Below, piece by piece: positions 35,651-47,409 of a DNA stretch of 64,000 nucleotides (position 1 is its first letter; every line of letters starts with the position of its first letter). Both the position numbers and the translations under genes were made by a program. The DNA is taken from contig JAQQWL010000001.1 in the NCBI GenBank assembly GCA_038363925.1, forward strand, positions 992,001 through 1,056,000, written 5' to 3'. Origin of the DNA: Apiospora phragmitis. Lineage: Eukaryota; Ascomycota; Sordariomycetes; Amphisphaeriales; Apiosporaceae. The notes beneath the pieces were generated by a model that ran no database searches, had not been told where the DNA came from, and was given only the letters and a program-made list of their open reading frames with translations.

Positions 35651-36998
35651 ATGAACCAGCCCGCGACGCAGGGCAAGGGGGATAAGAGAAAGTTCGAGGC
35701 GGGCGTGGCAACAGATGGCAAGTCGTCCGCCACGCGCAAAAGGACACGCGGCCAATACCTCCAAGGCCAAGATGTCGCCTTGAACGAGCTGACGCCCCGG
35801 CTGAAGGTGGCACGCATCGCCGTCGACCACAGCCAAAGCGTGGTAAACGACCGTCAACCCTCGCCTGGCCAACGCGGGGTGCCCGCCCCTAAGCAACTTC
35901 GCCGTGCCCCTCAACGCCATGAACCGGCTGCAGGAGAGAATCAACGACGAGATCACCCCGCGCAGCATGGTGTCGGCCCTGCTGTGGGACCAGGCCTGGC
36001 TGCAGGAGCCAGACATCGCGCTCGTCCTCAACTTGGACGGCTGCGCCTTCTTCGAGTGCAACCAGAAGGAACTCGACGAGGAGCTGAAGAAGTGGGAGCC
36101 CCAGAGTGCAGTAGATGGGGAGGACGTCTGGGTTAACTACCAAAACCTCATGATGCAAATGCGGCAGGCCGAGTACGTCTTCTGGCCCTACCAGTTCCGG
36201 GAGAACCGACCAACCAACGGCGGTGTAAACAGGGGGTCCTGGGTCTTGATCGTGATGCGCATCGAGACCATCGAGCTGAGCACGGACTTATACGATCGCT
36301 ACGCGTCCCAGATTGCCATCATAGACCCCCGACCCGAGAGCGACCCAAACTTGGAGCACCGCGGAGATTCGATCGTTCAACGACTGCCTCTGCTGCTGGA
36401 ACACGCGCACATTCGCGTGGACGATGACTCGTGGATAGATGACGTATTTGACGTACCAGATGTCCTGCAAGACTGGAACGCCTGGGCCACGGGCCACCAG
36501 TGCTACCTGTACGCGCACGAGCTGTTCCGGCGGCTGCGGTTTCAGTGGGGGACGCAGCGCGGGCAGTTCGTCGAGTCCTTCTGGCAGCCGATCCAGGAGG
36601 GCTTCAACAGCGAGCTCGCGCGGAAGCTGATGGCGTCCGCGTGCGCGCACCGCGCCATCGAGAAGTCCGAGTACTACGGGCGGCTCGCCATCGAGTTCCC
36701 CGGGTTCGCCAGCTCGGCAGATGCGTACAACTACCGGCCTTCGGCCGTGGATAGTCGCACGGAGGCGCAGAAGGAGTTCGACGGGTCGAAAGCAGCGGAA
36801 AACCCCACCCGGATGATTATAAACAGGCCCAGAGACATTGGACTGTGGTCCAAGTGGTTGGATGCCGACCAGCGGTGGAAGGGTAAATGGACCTATGTCC
36901 GGGCTCAGGGAGCGTTCCCGGAAGGGCCGAATCTCACCAGAGACGAAGCACGTTATGAGGCCAATCGCCAGACACAGTTGGATGATCCTGACCTCTAG
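35651..36998 (+). CDS. Hypothetical protein, possibly a diverged Ulp1-type peptidase fold
   Basis: I infer two exons, 35651-35842 and 35934-36998 (418 residues). The 91-nt intron runs GTAAAC to CTGCAG with a CTCAAC branch-like string; the first frame and the stop in the second frame both end at the donor, which supports it. Residues 1-64 are basic (KRKF, ATRKRTRGQ), nuclear-like. From residue 65 the protein is well structured and acidic: SMVSALLWDQAWLQEPDIALVLNLDG, GSWVLIVMRIE (~165-175), IAIIDPRPESDP (~192-202) and WATGHQCYLYAHELFRRL (~248-265). The order W-[VIL]-strand, DP, then Q-C before a helix recalls Ulp1/C48 peptidases, but the catalytic His position would be Ser. I do not recognise a firm family; treat the function as unknown. 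Confidence 0.65.
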
Positions 36999-37291
36999 AT
37001 AGGAGCGGTTTGAAATTTGCTAATACCATACGTAATATTGCTGGACAAATGAAGATAGAATCTTGTGTGCGCCCGGAGATAAGCTGCGAAAAGTGCGAGG
37101 TCCTGTGCCGATGCAACTGTGGGGAAGTCGCATGCAGCCGTGGCGAATGATGTGTAAGATGCCAGTCCCTATAAGGCTGGACGGACTTCCGTCGATTTTG
37201 ATTGCCGGCCGTTTCTTCCATTTCCCCTTTGCCACCTCAGCTCGCCAGTTCTTTGAGAACCCCGACAAGCAGCCAAGTACAGACGAGAGCC

Positions 37292-38530
37292 ATGGCAGAA
37301 CCGCAAGGGCTGCTCAAAACCTATCGTGGCAACTGCCACTGCAAAGAGTTCGTTTACGAGGCTGAAATCCCCGAGATACGCGCCGCGAATGAATGCAACT
37401 GTAGCATATGTACCAAGAAAGGCGCTCTTTGGGTTTCTCCCTCGAAGGACTCCTTTCATTGGGTCAAGGGCGACGAAGATGACCTCACTGACTATACCTT
37501 TGGGAGAATGTTAGTGAGCCATAAAGTGAGATAGTATCTCTGTTTGCATTCAGAGGAATTGCTTCGTTTGAGCTAATAGTCGCGTGGTTGATATAGTTCT
37601 GTCCCACCTGTGGTACAGCGCTCCTCGCCAGGGGTTTCACGCATGAACCTCAGCCTGGCGACGAGCCTCAGTTCGTCCTCAATGTAAGCAATTCTTCCAG
37701 TCAGTGATTTAGTGTGTGTGTGTGAGAGAGAGAGAGAAAGACGAATAGAGCAATAACAGTGGCCCAGGCAAGAGCAATCCAAGATTTGAATATATATAGC
37801 CTTGAGCGTCGCCCGTAAGTTCCGCACTTACTCGGTAATCCATTCTCAAAGCTGCCATCTCTTTTTGCAACGTTAACGAAGCCTTTTATCCCCTGTAGTA
37901 CCGCCGCGATTGGGCTGGACTGACGTTACTTTTAGCTTTGACGGTGCTTCCTTTCCACCTCCATACGACCCGCCCCTATTTGTTGGCCCTGAGCCTCAGG
38001 CCAACGTCAGGGGCGGCACTGTCTATCACGGCAGTTGTCATTGCGGAGCTGTGACGCTCGCATTAAGGAGCAAGCCGCTGGACAGGAGCTATTCTTCCGG
38101 CATGGCTGAATGCAATTGCAGCATCTGCAGCAGAGTACGTCGTCCACACACAAACGCTGGCTGTTACCCCTAGCTTGGGTATAAACCAAAACCTAACGCG
38201 TGAGAGCAGCTTGGTGTGGCTTGGCTGTACCCCAAGGCGAACCAGATCGTTATGAATGGGCAAGAGCATCTGACATACTACATCATGGGTAACGGAATGC
38301 TAGCCAAAGGCTTCTGCGAGATTTGCGGCGTGCCCATCGACAACAAGTTCCAAGAGCTCAACGGCAGCGAGACTTCCCGCTTGTCTTATAAAAACCAGAT
38401 CTTTTACGCCATCTCTAAGGACGGCTGGTTCTTGAACGCCAAGATCATGAACGATGTTGACTTCTCCCAGATGAGGGTCCGGTATCTGAATGGGTGGAAC
38501 AACCTCAAGCCGGCCTATGTCAACCCCTGA
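37292..38530 (+). CDS. Tandem GFA-domain protein (glutathione-dependent formaldehyde-activating fold)
   Basis: Carries two GFA (Mss4-like zinc) domains. Domain 1: exon 37292-37525 with GNCHCKEF and CNCSICTKKG, then exon 37597-37683 with FCPTCGTALLARG; the join gives MLVSHK-FCPTCG. Domain 2: an exon ending at 38134 (GSCHCGAVTLAL, CNCSICSR), then exon 38210-38530 (LGVAWLYPKANQ ... GFCEICGVPIDNKF). The CxC, CxxC and CxxC clusters are the zinc ligands. The link between 37683 and the second-domain exon is unresolved: the coding frame from about 37899 (VTFSFDG) needs one extra base from upstream, so a mini-exon or a different donor (for example GTCAGT near 37702) is likely. The protein should be about 300-320 residues. 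The founding bacterial enzyme joins formaldehyde to glutathione; fungal members may act on other thiol adducts. Confidence 0.8.
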
Positions 38531-38594
38531 TTATGCGAGACAGGGTTCTTTTGACGACGAGCTGGCTGTTCAACGCTCGACAGCGTTATGGCGA

Positions 38595-40009
38595 TCAAGA
38601 GCTCAAGTTTTTGGCAGGATTGCCCTTCTTATACCGAGCTTCATCCCAGCTCGGATTTCCATCGTCATCAAAGTCTGCCCATTGGAAGAATGAACAGTTC
38701 TCCTTTTCGGGGACATAGCCTCGGTGACACATCCAGAAATACTTGCCCCAATTCTCTTTCCTTTTCTGGACCACCTTGAGAACAGCGGGAATGCCACACT
38801 TGCACCGCGGAGTGAACTTGGGGTGGAGACTTGGCTTGTAGTCCCTATACGTGATATTGATTCTTCTGCTGCCTGCGATAGGGTGGGGATCGATTGCTTG
38901 AGCAGGCGCTATCGAGTGCTTCCATTCCTCTTGCATCTCTGCATGCATCACCAGGAGAGAGTTGTGAGGTAGATGTATCGCAATTTGGCCTTCGGCATCG
39001 GCGTTTTCTTTACTGTTGTCATCGGAGGCTTTAGGAACTACTCGTCTGACTCGGAATTCCCGGGCAACTCCAAGCGACAGGGAGCCGATGACAGCTCTGG
39101 GCCCCAGATATGTCAACTGGTCGCTGTGGTAGCCCACGTTCTCCTGAGGTCCGGTGTAGCAGTTGGCAAAAGCGGCATTGGGCTTCCATGGATCGGGGGA
39201 CTGGAACTTCAACTTTTGACCGCCAGGGTACTTGGTCTTTATGCGTTTCTCGATCTCCTTATTTACTCCTTCTTGAACAAGCGGTTTGACCCGAAGCAAC
39301 TGAGGTGTGATTTTACGGACATCCTACGCAAGTCAGTTTCTTCTATTGAATACAAGATACTAGGGACTAGTAACATCCATGCCGATCCTGTCTGCTAGAT
39401 CAAGTAAGTACTCACCGTAAGCTTCGCTCCGTTGTAAAAGTACTCGTACTTCTGGTTATGCAACTCCAGGTCTGTTTCCACATAGAATGTTGAGGTATGT
39501 GGGCTTGAGACCACGTTGTCAAATAGCTTGAAGGTGATCTTTTCAAACGACTTGGACTCCTGCAGCATCTCTTTGAGTAGGTCGTTGGCTATCTCAGGAG
39601 GAAGGAAGCTATGGACGATACTGCATGGTGTATGCTCAGCAATATCGTCCGGATCGTACAAATGCAGCGTAGCCCCTTTCTTAGACAAAATTTTGGCTTG
39701 TTGGGGGGACGTAGACTTCTCAGTGGTACGAGATGCGAATAATTTCAAAGACGTCTGGGAACCCACCACGCCACTGAAATGCGATTTCTTTACCGGCGAT
39801 GGGACTGCATCGGTCAAGGAGGCTGCCGCAGCCTTCACAGACCCGTCGTGGGCAAGTAACGCTTCTAGCAGAGCTTCTTGGCTGAAGTCAGGGTAGAGGG
39901 ATGAAAGCATGGCAAGTTTGACGTCAGTGGGCTCGTCATCTTCTTCATCATATGCCGATGTTGAGGCTGTATCCAATTTCCGCTTCCTTCCTTTCAGAAA
40001 AGCTTCCAT
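38595..40009 (-). CDS. AlkB-like Fe(II)/2-oxoglutarate dioxygenase with CUE domain and GRF zinc finger
   Basis: Two exons, 40009-39416 and 39323-38595 (440 residues); the 92-nt intron runs GTGAGT to CGTAG with an ACTGAC branch. Domains in order: an N-terminal basic stretch; a CUE-like ubiquitin-binding domain at ~28-66 (DVKLAMLSSLYPDFSQEALLEALL); the AlkB double-stranded beta-helix with iron ligands in GYHSDQLTYLG (HxD) and WKHSIAP, and the 2-oxoglutarate-binding Arg in GSRRINITYRDYKP; and a C-terminal GRF zinc finger (CKCG ... WMCHRG ... CSFFQWAD). This architecture suggests oxidative removal of alkyl lesions from DNA or RNA, with GRF binding single-stranded nucleic acid. The gene is divergent from PEX7 with 566 bp between starts and is tail-to-tail with the GFA gene, only 64 bp apart. 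Confidence 0.9.
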
Positions 40010-40575
40010 GATGATGTTTTGGAAGCCAGTCGTTTATGATATCAGGTGCGGAACCTTCATTGCGAGGAGAGGAACCAACGAAGATAGGCCCTAAAAGATC
40101 CGTAGTTGATTGAGCCCCTATAAACTCGGTGCAATCTGCAATTTCAATAAGAATTAATATCGCCTCTGGTGATGACTAGAGTATGTAGGTAGATGTGAGG
40201 CCGGCCTAGATACTTAGGCAACCAACACAATAATGCGTCATGTCAAGTAGTGAGAGCCCATTAGCAGCTTGGCGCCTAGAAACCCTCTAATCGTGTTTAA
40301 TCCAGCGGGACGGGGCTGATGTCCACACTAAATACTCCCTAACCACACTAACCTAGCCTCCAATCGGCAGCGAAGGCGGGGCCTCGGCATGATGGGCTTT
40401 GGTGGGGGTTGAATGATCATCGTCACGAGCTTTGGAGCTTTCCAGTGACCCAAATGCTCAATCACACTGAACTTTCCCAGTTTCCGGCTCACCGTCCCTA
40501 TATGTAGCAACTTGTGTATATATATATGAACCGAATGGTATTCCTTGTTTTGGGCGAGTGAAGAACACACGAACC
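40010..40575. other. Shared promoter region, AlkB-like gene / PEX7
   Basis: 566 bp between divergent starts; presumably a bidirectional promoter. A TATATATATA-like string at ~40517-40527 is 50 bp upstream of PEX7 and may serve as a TATA element. Confidence 0.5.
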
Positions 40576-41715
40576 ATGGCGTCTATGCTGGAGTTCCGGA
40601 CGCCTGGATTCAACCCGTACGCCGTCAAATACTCGCCCTACTTCGACTCGCGCATCGCCGTCGTGTCGGCCGCCAACTACGGTATCGTGGGAAATGGGCG
40701 GCTGTTCTGCCTGGGCCTGGGCCCCCAGGGGATCCAGGTCGAAAAGACCTTCGACACGAACGATGCGCAGTACGACCTGGCCTGGTCCGAGATCAACGAG
40801 AACCAGCTGCTCGCGGCGTGCGGCGACGGCTCCATCAAGCTCTACGACGTGAACATGCCGCAGTTCCCCGTCATGAACTTCCACGAGCACAAGCGCGAGA
40901 CCTTTTCCGTGGCCTGGAGTCCGGTCACCAAAGAAACCTTCGCCTCCAGTTCTTGGGACGGGACCATCAAGATTGTGTGTTCCCATCGCCGCCGCCACCC
41001 ATGCTGCTGCCACCGCATTGATAACTTTGGCTGACATTGTGCTGCTCGCTAGTGGTCACCAGCGAGACAAGAGTCGATCAAGACGTTACCGGTAGGGAAC
41101 TGCACCTACAGCACCTCGTACTGCCCGTCGAACCCGCACATCATCTCGGCCGTCTCGACCGACTCACACCTGCGCATCTTCGACCTGCGCACGCCTGTGA
41201 GCGCGCAGTATCACCTCACGACCAAGATCCCCGTGCACGCGCTGCCGGCCGTGCTGCTTCCCCCGGGGGTGGCGCCGCCCGCGATGCCGGCCGAGATCCT
41301 AACGCACGACTGGAATAAGTACAACGACACCGTCATCGCCACGGGCGGCGTCGACCGCGTGATCCGCACCTTCGACATCCGCAACCCCTCGGCGGGGCCC
41401 GCGTCGCTGATGACGGGCCACAGCTACGCCGTGCGGCGGCTGGCCTGGAGCCCACACGCCCGCGACATCCTGATCAGCGCCAGCTACGACATGACGGTGC
41501 GCCTCTGGACCGACGGCTCGACCATGGCGCAGCAGCAGCAAGGCCCTTCGCCCGTGAAACCCGGGGTCCAGCTCGGCGTGATGAACCGGCATACCGAGTT
41601 CGTCACAGGCGTGGACTGGTGCCTGTTCGGCGTCGGGGGCTGGGTTGCTACTGTGGGCTGGGACGAGCGCGTGTTATTATGGGATGCAAATGCGCTTCTT
41701 CAGGGCCGTGGGTAG
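40576..41715 (+). CDS. PEX7: Peroxin 7, PTS2 receptor (WD40)
   Basis: Cytosolic receptor that carries proteins with the N-terminal PTS2 signal to peroxisomes, working with a PEX20-type co-receptor in fungi. Two exons, 40576-40974 and 41053-41715, giving 353 residues; the intron (78 nt) runs GTGTGT to CGCTAG. The start MASMLEFRTPGFNPYAVKYSPYFDSRIAV is the conserved PEX7 N-terminus, so the upstream in-frame GTG at 40558 is not used. WD-type repeats follow: CGDGSIKLYDV, SSSWDGTIKI-WSP, VSTDSHLRIFDLR, TGGVDRVIRTFDIR, SASYDMTVRLW and GWDERVLLWD. A Pro-rich insert (LLPPGVAPPAMPAE) between repeats is common in Sordariomycetes. Intact. Confidence 0.95.
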
Positions 41716-42510
41716 CCAACACACAGCGGACAAAGACAACGACGGGAAGACTGTGTTTCGATCTTGATTAACCTTGGGCTTGCATGTATGGCGTTCAAGG
41801 CGATGGCCATCAAACGGCAAGAGGACCATCATATTTCCAGTATAAAGGGTGGCATATATTATGAGTATCGCGGTTGTATTATGGTGGTGTGCACTTGTTA
41901 CATGTACAAGTGTGTATTCGGGCTCTCCCTTTCATACCTGGTACAACCGTAGTTTGTGCTAATATAGATAAAAGGGTCAGTAGTCCTGTCCGAAGATCCC
42001 ACAGGAGAGCTAAGGGAAGGAGCCACGTTCCCATCGCTTCGCGGGCAGAGTTCATACGGCACAATAGTGCAGATTTCATCGGGCGGTTTGCTGGCTTCCT
42101 GACCTACTTTCCAACGCAGTAGATGGCCAATGGACGAAGCGGCAAAAGGCGGACGAGAAGGCACGAAGAAGCCGGCCTTGTGAGTGATCGGACACCCCTC
42201 GAGACTCATCACCAAAAGGGTCCTATCTCATAATTCATCTTGAGCCCCCAAACCTAATGAGTGAGGAAAACAACATCTGCATCACAGCATGATACAGAAT
42301 TTCAACTGGGAAATCATAACCAGGCACTGGGCCATACACTTAGGGAGAAAAGCAGGGGATAACGTTGAAGCCAGGATAAGGGGTTGAAGTCCTAAATCTG
42401 TGTAATTGAGATCCACAGCTAGATACATAAACAAACATATATTACACAAATCATCCTTAACTCCAGACCTATACAATACTGTCGGGCTTATATAGAGCAC
42501 TACGTTCCCC
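41716..42510. other. Convergent 3' region, PEX7 / Zn2Cys6 gene
   Basis: About 0.8 kb of AT-rich DNA between two 3' ends. ORFs on both strands overlap and look random. Only UTR and terminator function is expected. Confidence 0.5.
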
Positions 42511-45471
42511 TCATGCATCGAAGTTCACTGACGAATACACCTTGTCTCGAATTTGGTCTAACAATGATTTTGGTCAATATCAAACATTACATATAATAAT
42601 ATCAAGTGAAGGGCTGCATGCTTGCTTACCTCTCATTCCGCCCAAAGCTTCGAAAGCAGTCCCATAGTTCTCAAGCGTCGCTAATATAGAAAGCATGCCC
42701 TGTTGGAGGCGCCCCAACAGATCATTGACAAGCACGTCATTGCTGGTGGTACCCTGGGGGTATGTCGCTTGTGTTTTGTCGTAAACCGAGAGGAGCACGT
42801 AGGCGCATTGCATAGCGCAGCATGCGAACGATGGCATCGTCCGGGGCGCGATGACATTTGATCTCAGCGCCAAGTAGCAGGGAGGGTCGCATAACTGAGA
42901 GGATGGGTTGGGGTAAGGTAAAGAATCAAACGCTTGCGCAATATTCAGGGACGACTTCAGGCAGATCTTGGCTGACTGGTGACTGCTAAAGGGGAATATT
43001 AAAGCCAAAGGCGACTGGTATGCTCGTCCTATCTGGCTATGAGCGTTGGAGCTGTTTGACCCTGCCGGTGACGAGCTCGCTGCTGTGTGATGGGACGATG
43101 CAGGGGAGCTGGGCGACTGCTTATCGCAGCACGAAGGCCAAAGCATTAGTTCGGGTGTGTTTTTATCTTTCTCCGAGATGGCCTTCAGATCGCAGTGTTT
43201 CCCCGAGAATATCTGTTGGTTGCGTATTAGCAAAGGCAGAGGCATATATAAGCGAGCAGCAGCTGCCCAGCGGCCGGGGATCGCGCAAGCCGTCTCTGAT
43301 AAGTATGCAACGAAAAGGAGCACAGCACTTACTGGAGCATCGAAGAAAGCACAATAGCGATGGACCTTAATGCGCGCACTGTATATAAACTTAGTCCAAG
43401 TTGCAAGAATCGCCAAATATGGTGTGACGTGACCAACCTGTTCAACTTGATCCGAGCCATACATCGCAGTGAGTGGGCCACCACGGCCTCGTCATTATTT
43501 ACTGGCTGTGTCATAGGGCAGTTCAGAACCCACTGTTCACTCTCGGTGACTAAGGGCTTTAGGAATATTTCCAATTCCATCATACGTTGATACGAAGGAG
43601 TCATGTCTGCTTCGGTAGCCATTGCCTTATTGAGATCAATGACAAACTCTGTCGCGGCCAATATTGCCTGTTGGGATTTCATGAACCAGTACCATGCCTT
43701 CAATGCCATATTAGTAAGGGGTAGGCTTGATTGGCTGAAAGAAACGAACCTGAGGATCTGACTTGAGAGTCGGAGCATGGGCTGTAAAGCTCGGCGTGAA
43801 TATCGCAAAGCTTGGGTGCTAATATGAAGGCAGTTTAGATAGTGCATCCAGGCTAGCGAAACTGATTCCCTTACCGAGTTGCTAACGATGCAGCTTTGGC
43901 AGTAGCAAATATAGGTCATCCACCACACCCGCCGCCTGCATTCCGAGTAGGCGTCCTCAACGTCGCCCTGGAGGTGAAGAGAAAGGTCCATAGCAAGCAT
44001 CATGGCTGTACTGGCACGGTTCTTCGTTTTCTTCAAGTTTCCTCTTTGGGCATACTCGTAGACGCTTAGTATGTTGAGAGCAATGATGCTCTCAAGATCT
44101 ATAGGAACATCTGGGCAAAAGGCGGGTCGACGAGGCACATCATCAGGCTCCTCGAGGGCTTTGCGGGGTTCGACAGAGGATTCTGGTCTTTCGGAATCCA
44201 ATTCTATGCTCTCAATAGCTGCCTGTGCGACAAACTGGGCATACTTCCGGCGGAAGACCACCGAGTCTTCTGCGAGGGAGTTGCGGTCCTGGGGGCAGGG
44301 GATGAGGGCTAGCAAGGCCGAAATAGCCAGACCAAGTGGCGACGAAGACTCATCTATATCATTCGGTCTATTCTGGAAAAATGGTGTTGGCTCATCAGGC
44401 CCTGGTGGACAATGTGGCGCTGGTAGTATAGGGAAGAAAGGATGTATCCATATATAGTAGGCATTGAGACTGTCGGCCGGGTTAGTCGTGGGAACTATCA
44501 TGGAACCAGCAACATGCCCCCTTTCTCCCAGGGACCTGGGGTTGGTGATGGGAAATCACGGAAAGGGGGCAGGATAGGTCTACTCACACGTCTGCATCCG
44601 AGTCATAGACCCTGACCATAGGGTCATTTGTCTCACCCTCGGTGGGTGAGGTATTGGCTTGAGAACCATCAGAGTGGCTGTTCATGAACAAGCTATCGAA
44701 GAGGACGCCACTATTGTCGAGTGCATCCCCCAGGTTCTTCAACCCAGCTCCGGGGTCAATGTAATTTTCTATCGAGACTATTCCTCTAATTAGTTTCTCG
44801 TAGCATCGGGAAAGCACCGTAGCGATTGAGGTTTCATACGGCTGATGCCATCCCCTTTATGCTCTCTGGGAGCCAGGTTGTCAGGCTCCTGACTGGTCTC
44901 GGGCGGCTGCGTCTTCTTGCGAAAACGTGGCCCACCTCGTCTGCTGGGCTTGTAGATGCATTGACGTTCTTTGGCAACACACTGCGCACTTCAGTCTCAG
45001 TCACGACGCTGCGGCCCGCGGGCTCTCTGGGGACGCGTTTCCCACTTACACTGGCGCACGAAGGGCGCTCGCCGTTACATCTTGTCCGGGAACCTCGACT
45101 ACGGCCAAACAATCAGCATCGCGATTGACAACATGTACACATAGACACAATACAATAGTGCGCAGGTTGGTTCAGCCTTACCAAGCTAAGCAGGCGACTT
45201 TGACGGGTGGGACGGCGAATTTCCTCCTCGGCTGCGGCGCCGATTGGGGAGCAGTGTCGACCTCAGCCATTTCCGGTAGTCCCGCAGTTTGCCGGGACAG
45301 ACGGACAGAAGCCCCGGGAAGCTGGGGGTGTTCTAACGGGTCGTGGGCGGCGGGAATCCTGGCAGAGGACAAGTGGGGACAATTGGCATGGCGTGCGCCG
45401 GTGATGGAAATAAATGTGGTAGAGGGTAGGACAGCCCAGTCGCCGAGGGTATGGATTTGAGGAGTCGACAT
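42511..45471 (-). CDS. Zn2Cys6 fungal transcription factor (ten exons)
   Basis: Exons: 45471-45182, 45098-45050, 44981-44840, 44783-44588, 44469-43875, 43818-43750, 43697-43438, 43378-43333, 43212-42630 and 42557-42511; 758 residues. Introns are 52-120 nt except for small variations; each join was set by frame and text. The Zn2Cys6 cluster has Cys 94, 97, 104, 111, 114 and 121 (2-6-6-2-6), split by two introns (inside Cys97 and before Cys114), then the basic linker YKPSRRGGPRFRKK. The middle homology region includes CRRRVWWMTYICYCQSCIVSNS, HPSFAIFTPSFTAHAPTLKSDPQ and AWYWFMKSQQAILAATEFVIDLNKA; the C-terminus ends ALGGMRDQIRDKVYSSVNFDA. The third intron (44839-44784) is the least certain. No specific pathway can be named. 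Confidence 0.85.
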
Positions 45472-46237
45472 GAGAGAATTGGATTAGCAGATAATATGGG
45501 GGTGTTTCGAGTATCGAAAGTGGGGTAGCAGAAGAAGCAAAGAACCCCTCGAATACCATCAATCATTCATCAATCTGTCTGCATGCTCAGGCGCCTGAGC
45601 AGTAGCCTGACTTCCTGAGCAGTGAGGAGGTCCATTTCCAGGCAGTCACCATCCATCGGCAGGACTTGGCACCCGGCTTTAACTGGATTCTGGATTATAC
45701 AGTGCTATATACTGAGTAGTACTAGGTTAGTAGAGTAAGCTCGATGAATTGGAGCTGGCGGCGGGAACAGGTAGCAGTCATTAGTAGTGCCTGCAAAGTG
45801 GGCTGTTACAACAAGTACATGTGGATTGGTAAGACGCCTAAGGTAACTATGAGTCTGGTAAGTACCTAGTAAATGCAAATAAATCTATGAGGTCTGCCCA
45901 CTGAGTGCTGTATTTCAAGGATGATGTCAATTTAGAGCTCTATTGAGCTGGCCAGCATCATCCATGACACAACGCCAACCCATTTCACACAACAGCTGTA
46001 GCAAACTTATTGTGTTGATTTGAGTTTGTTTTCATCTTCTCGGTCCAGACCTGAATGGCTGAAAAGGGTCAACAGGTCCGAAACAACAAAACCCGACAAC
46101 AAACAAAGTCGCTGATTATTTACTGTTTACCAAATGAGAAGCTGGAGGTATAGACTGGCAGACGACCTGCTGTACAATTGTTGCTAGAGGGTATAGGATG
46201 AATATAATATTAATAACATGAAGCCAGTTCACAATAA
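45472..46237. other. Intergenic region upstream of the ten-exon regulator
   Basis: About 770 bp, AT-rich; presumed promoter of the regulator and 3' UTR of the membrane-protein gene. An imperfect CAGGCGCCTGAGCAGTAGCC-like string occurs near 45588. Nothing else recognised. Confidence 0.45.
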
Positions 46238-47409
46238 CTAGATGAACCCATATGGTCTCCGCGTCTCTCGTCTCGTCATAGCAGCGTCGGGCTTGGACGG
46301 CTTTCGTAAATGGCTGGCTCTGCCGGCAAATTCTCTGAACCTGCGGCTCGGGTTCTTCTGCGGCACTGGCGGTGTCGAGTCAGTGTTGCTCATGTTGGCA
46401 TATGTGCCGATGATCTCGGACAGCACCGATATCCCCGTCAACCGACCCTTTACCGGACGTCTCTGGTTGACGGGCGGTTCGGGCACTAGCAAAGCGCCTC
46501 TGACCTCCCTCACGCCGGGTGCTTCTGGCACAACCCTTTCTTCCGGTATCCTGGCCGTAGTAGGGCTTCTCAGGCTGGCTATCTGAGACCCTGCCCTTGA
46601 TGGCAGGCGATCTTCCGTCAATTGCCGGTGAAGCTTCGGGGCCGAAAAGATCATGCTTTCTGTCGGAAGGCGTCCGCCAGAAGGTTGAAAACTATCGTCC
46701 AGGTTAGATACCACACTGTCCCTGTTGACCTGCAGGTTTCGTTTAGCACGCACATTAGCAATCGCAAATCCGGAGGGTGGCAACTCACTTTTTTGTTCGA
46801 TGGTAAGCCATAATAGTGAGGATACCGTTTCCTCATATAGTAGGGAATGCCGTGAAGTCCCAAGACGATAGCACCGACCAGGGCACTGGCTGCCGAGGCC
46901 CACGATGCCAGACTCATGGTGGTGCCAAGCTGGTTATCGAAATTGGCAAACCTTCCAACGAGGTAGAGGACCAGCCAGGCCACCATGACACTGGCATCTA
47001 CGCCCACGATCCACCATGACCAGACATGCCTCAGAAAGATAGCCACCACCATCCAGAACAGCGAGAGACCCGAGACGGCCACCACCGATATATCGAAAGG
47101 GCGTAGCGTCTTGATCATGAGGATTGGTATCGCAACGTGCACGGCGCAGGCTATACCGACGGGAAGGACCTGGAAGGCTCGGAAGATGGCCACGATGATG
47201 TCGCCATTGCTCCCAAGCGACCCGGGCTTGGGAGCAGGAGGGGGTTCCTTGACCTTGGCGAGCTTATCTGGAAGTTTGAGCTTATCTGGAAGTTTGAGCT
47301 TGCCTTTGGCTGCTAAGAACTTGGTATACTCTGGGTTCCCGAGATCAGAAGACGTGGTGGACCAATGGCTCTGCTCACTTTTAAGGAGTGTGATGGGAGA
47401 CGACGACAT
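46238..47409 (-). CDS. Fungal polytopic membrane protein of unknown function
   Basis: Two exons, 47409-46789 and 46729-46238 (370 residues); the intron (59 nt) runs GTGAGT to CTGCAG. The first ATG is at 47409; the frame continues a little upstream without ATG. Residues ~1-70 are hydrophilic and contain a repeated KLKLPDK unit encoded by a tandem ~18-bp DNA repeat. Four to five hydrophobic segments follow (VLPVGIACAVHVAIPILMI, ISVVAVSGLSLFWMVVAIFL, WWIVGVDASVMVAWLVLYLVG, SWASAASALVGAIVLGLHGI). The C-terminal ~180 residues are cytosolic-like, basic and Ser/Pro-rich. No domain is recognised; many such MARVEL-like four-TM proteins occur in Sordariomycetes, but this link is only a guess. Confidence 0.8.
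47260..47305 (-). repeat. In-frame tandem ~18-bp repeat in the membrane-protein gene
   Basis: AGCTTATCTGGAAGTTTG occurs twice in direct tandem on the plus strand, plus a partial third copy. On the coding strand it encodes repeated KLKLPDK. A multiple of three, so it can vary in copy number without breaking the frame. Confidence 0.75.
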
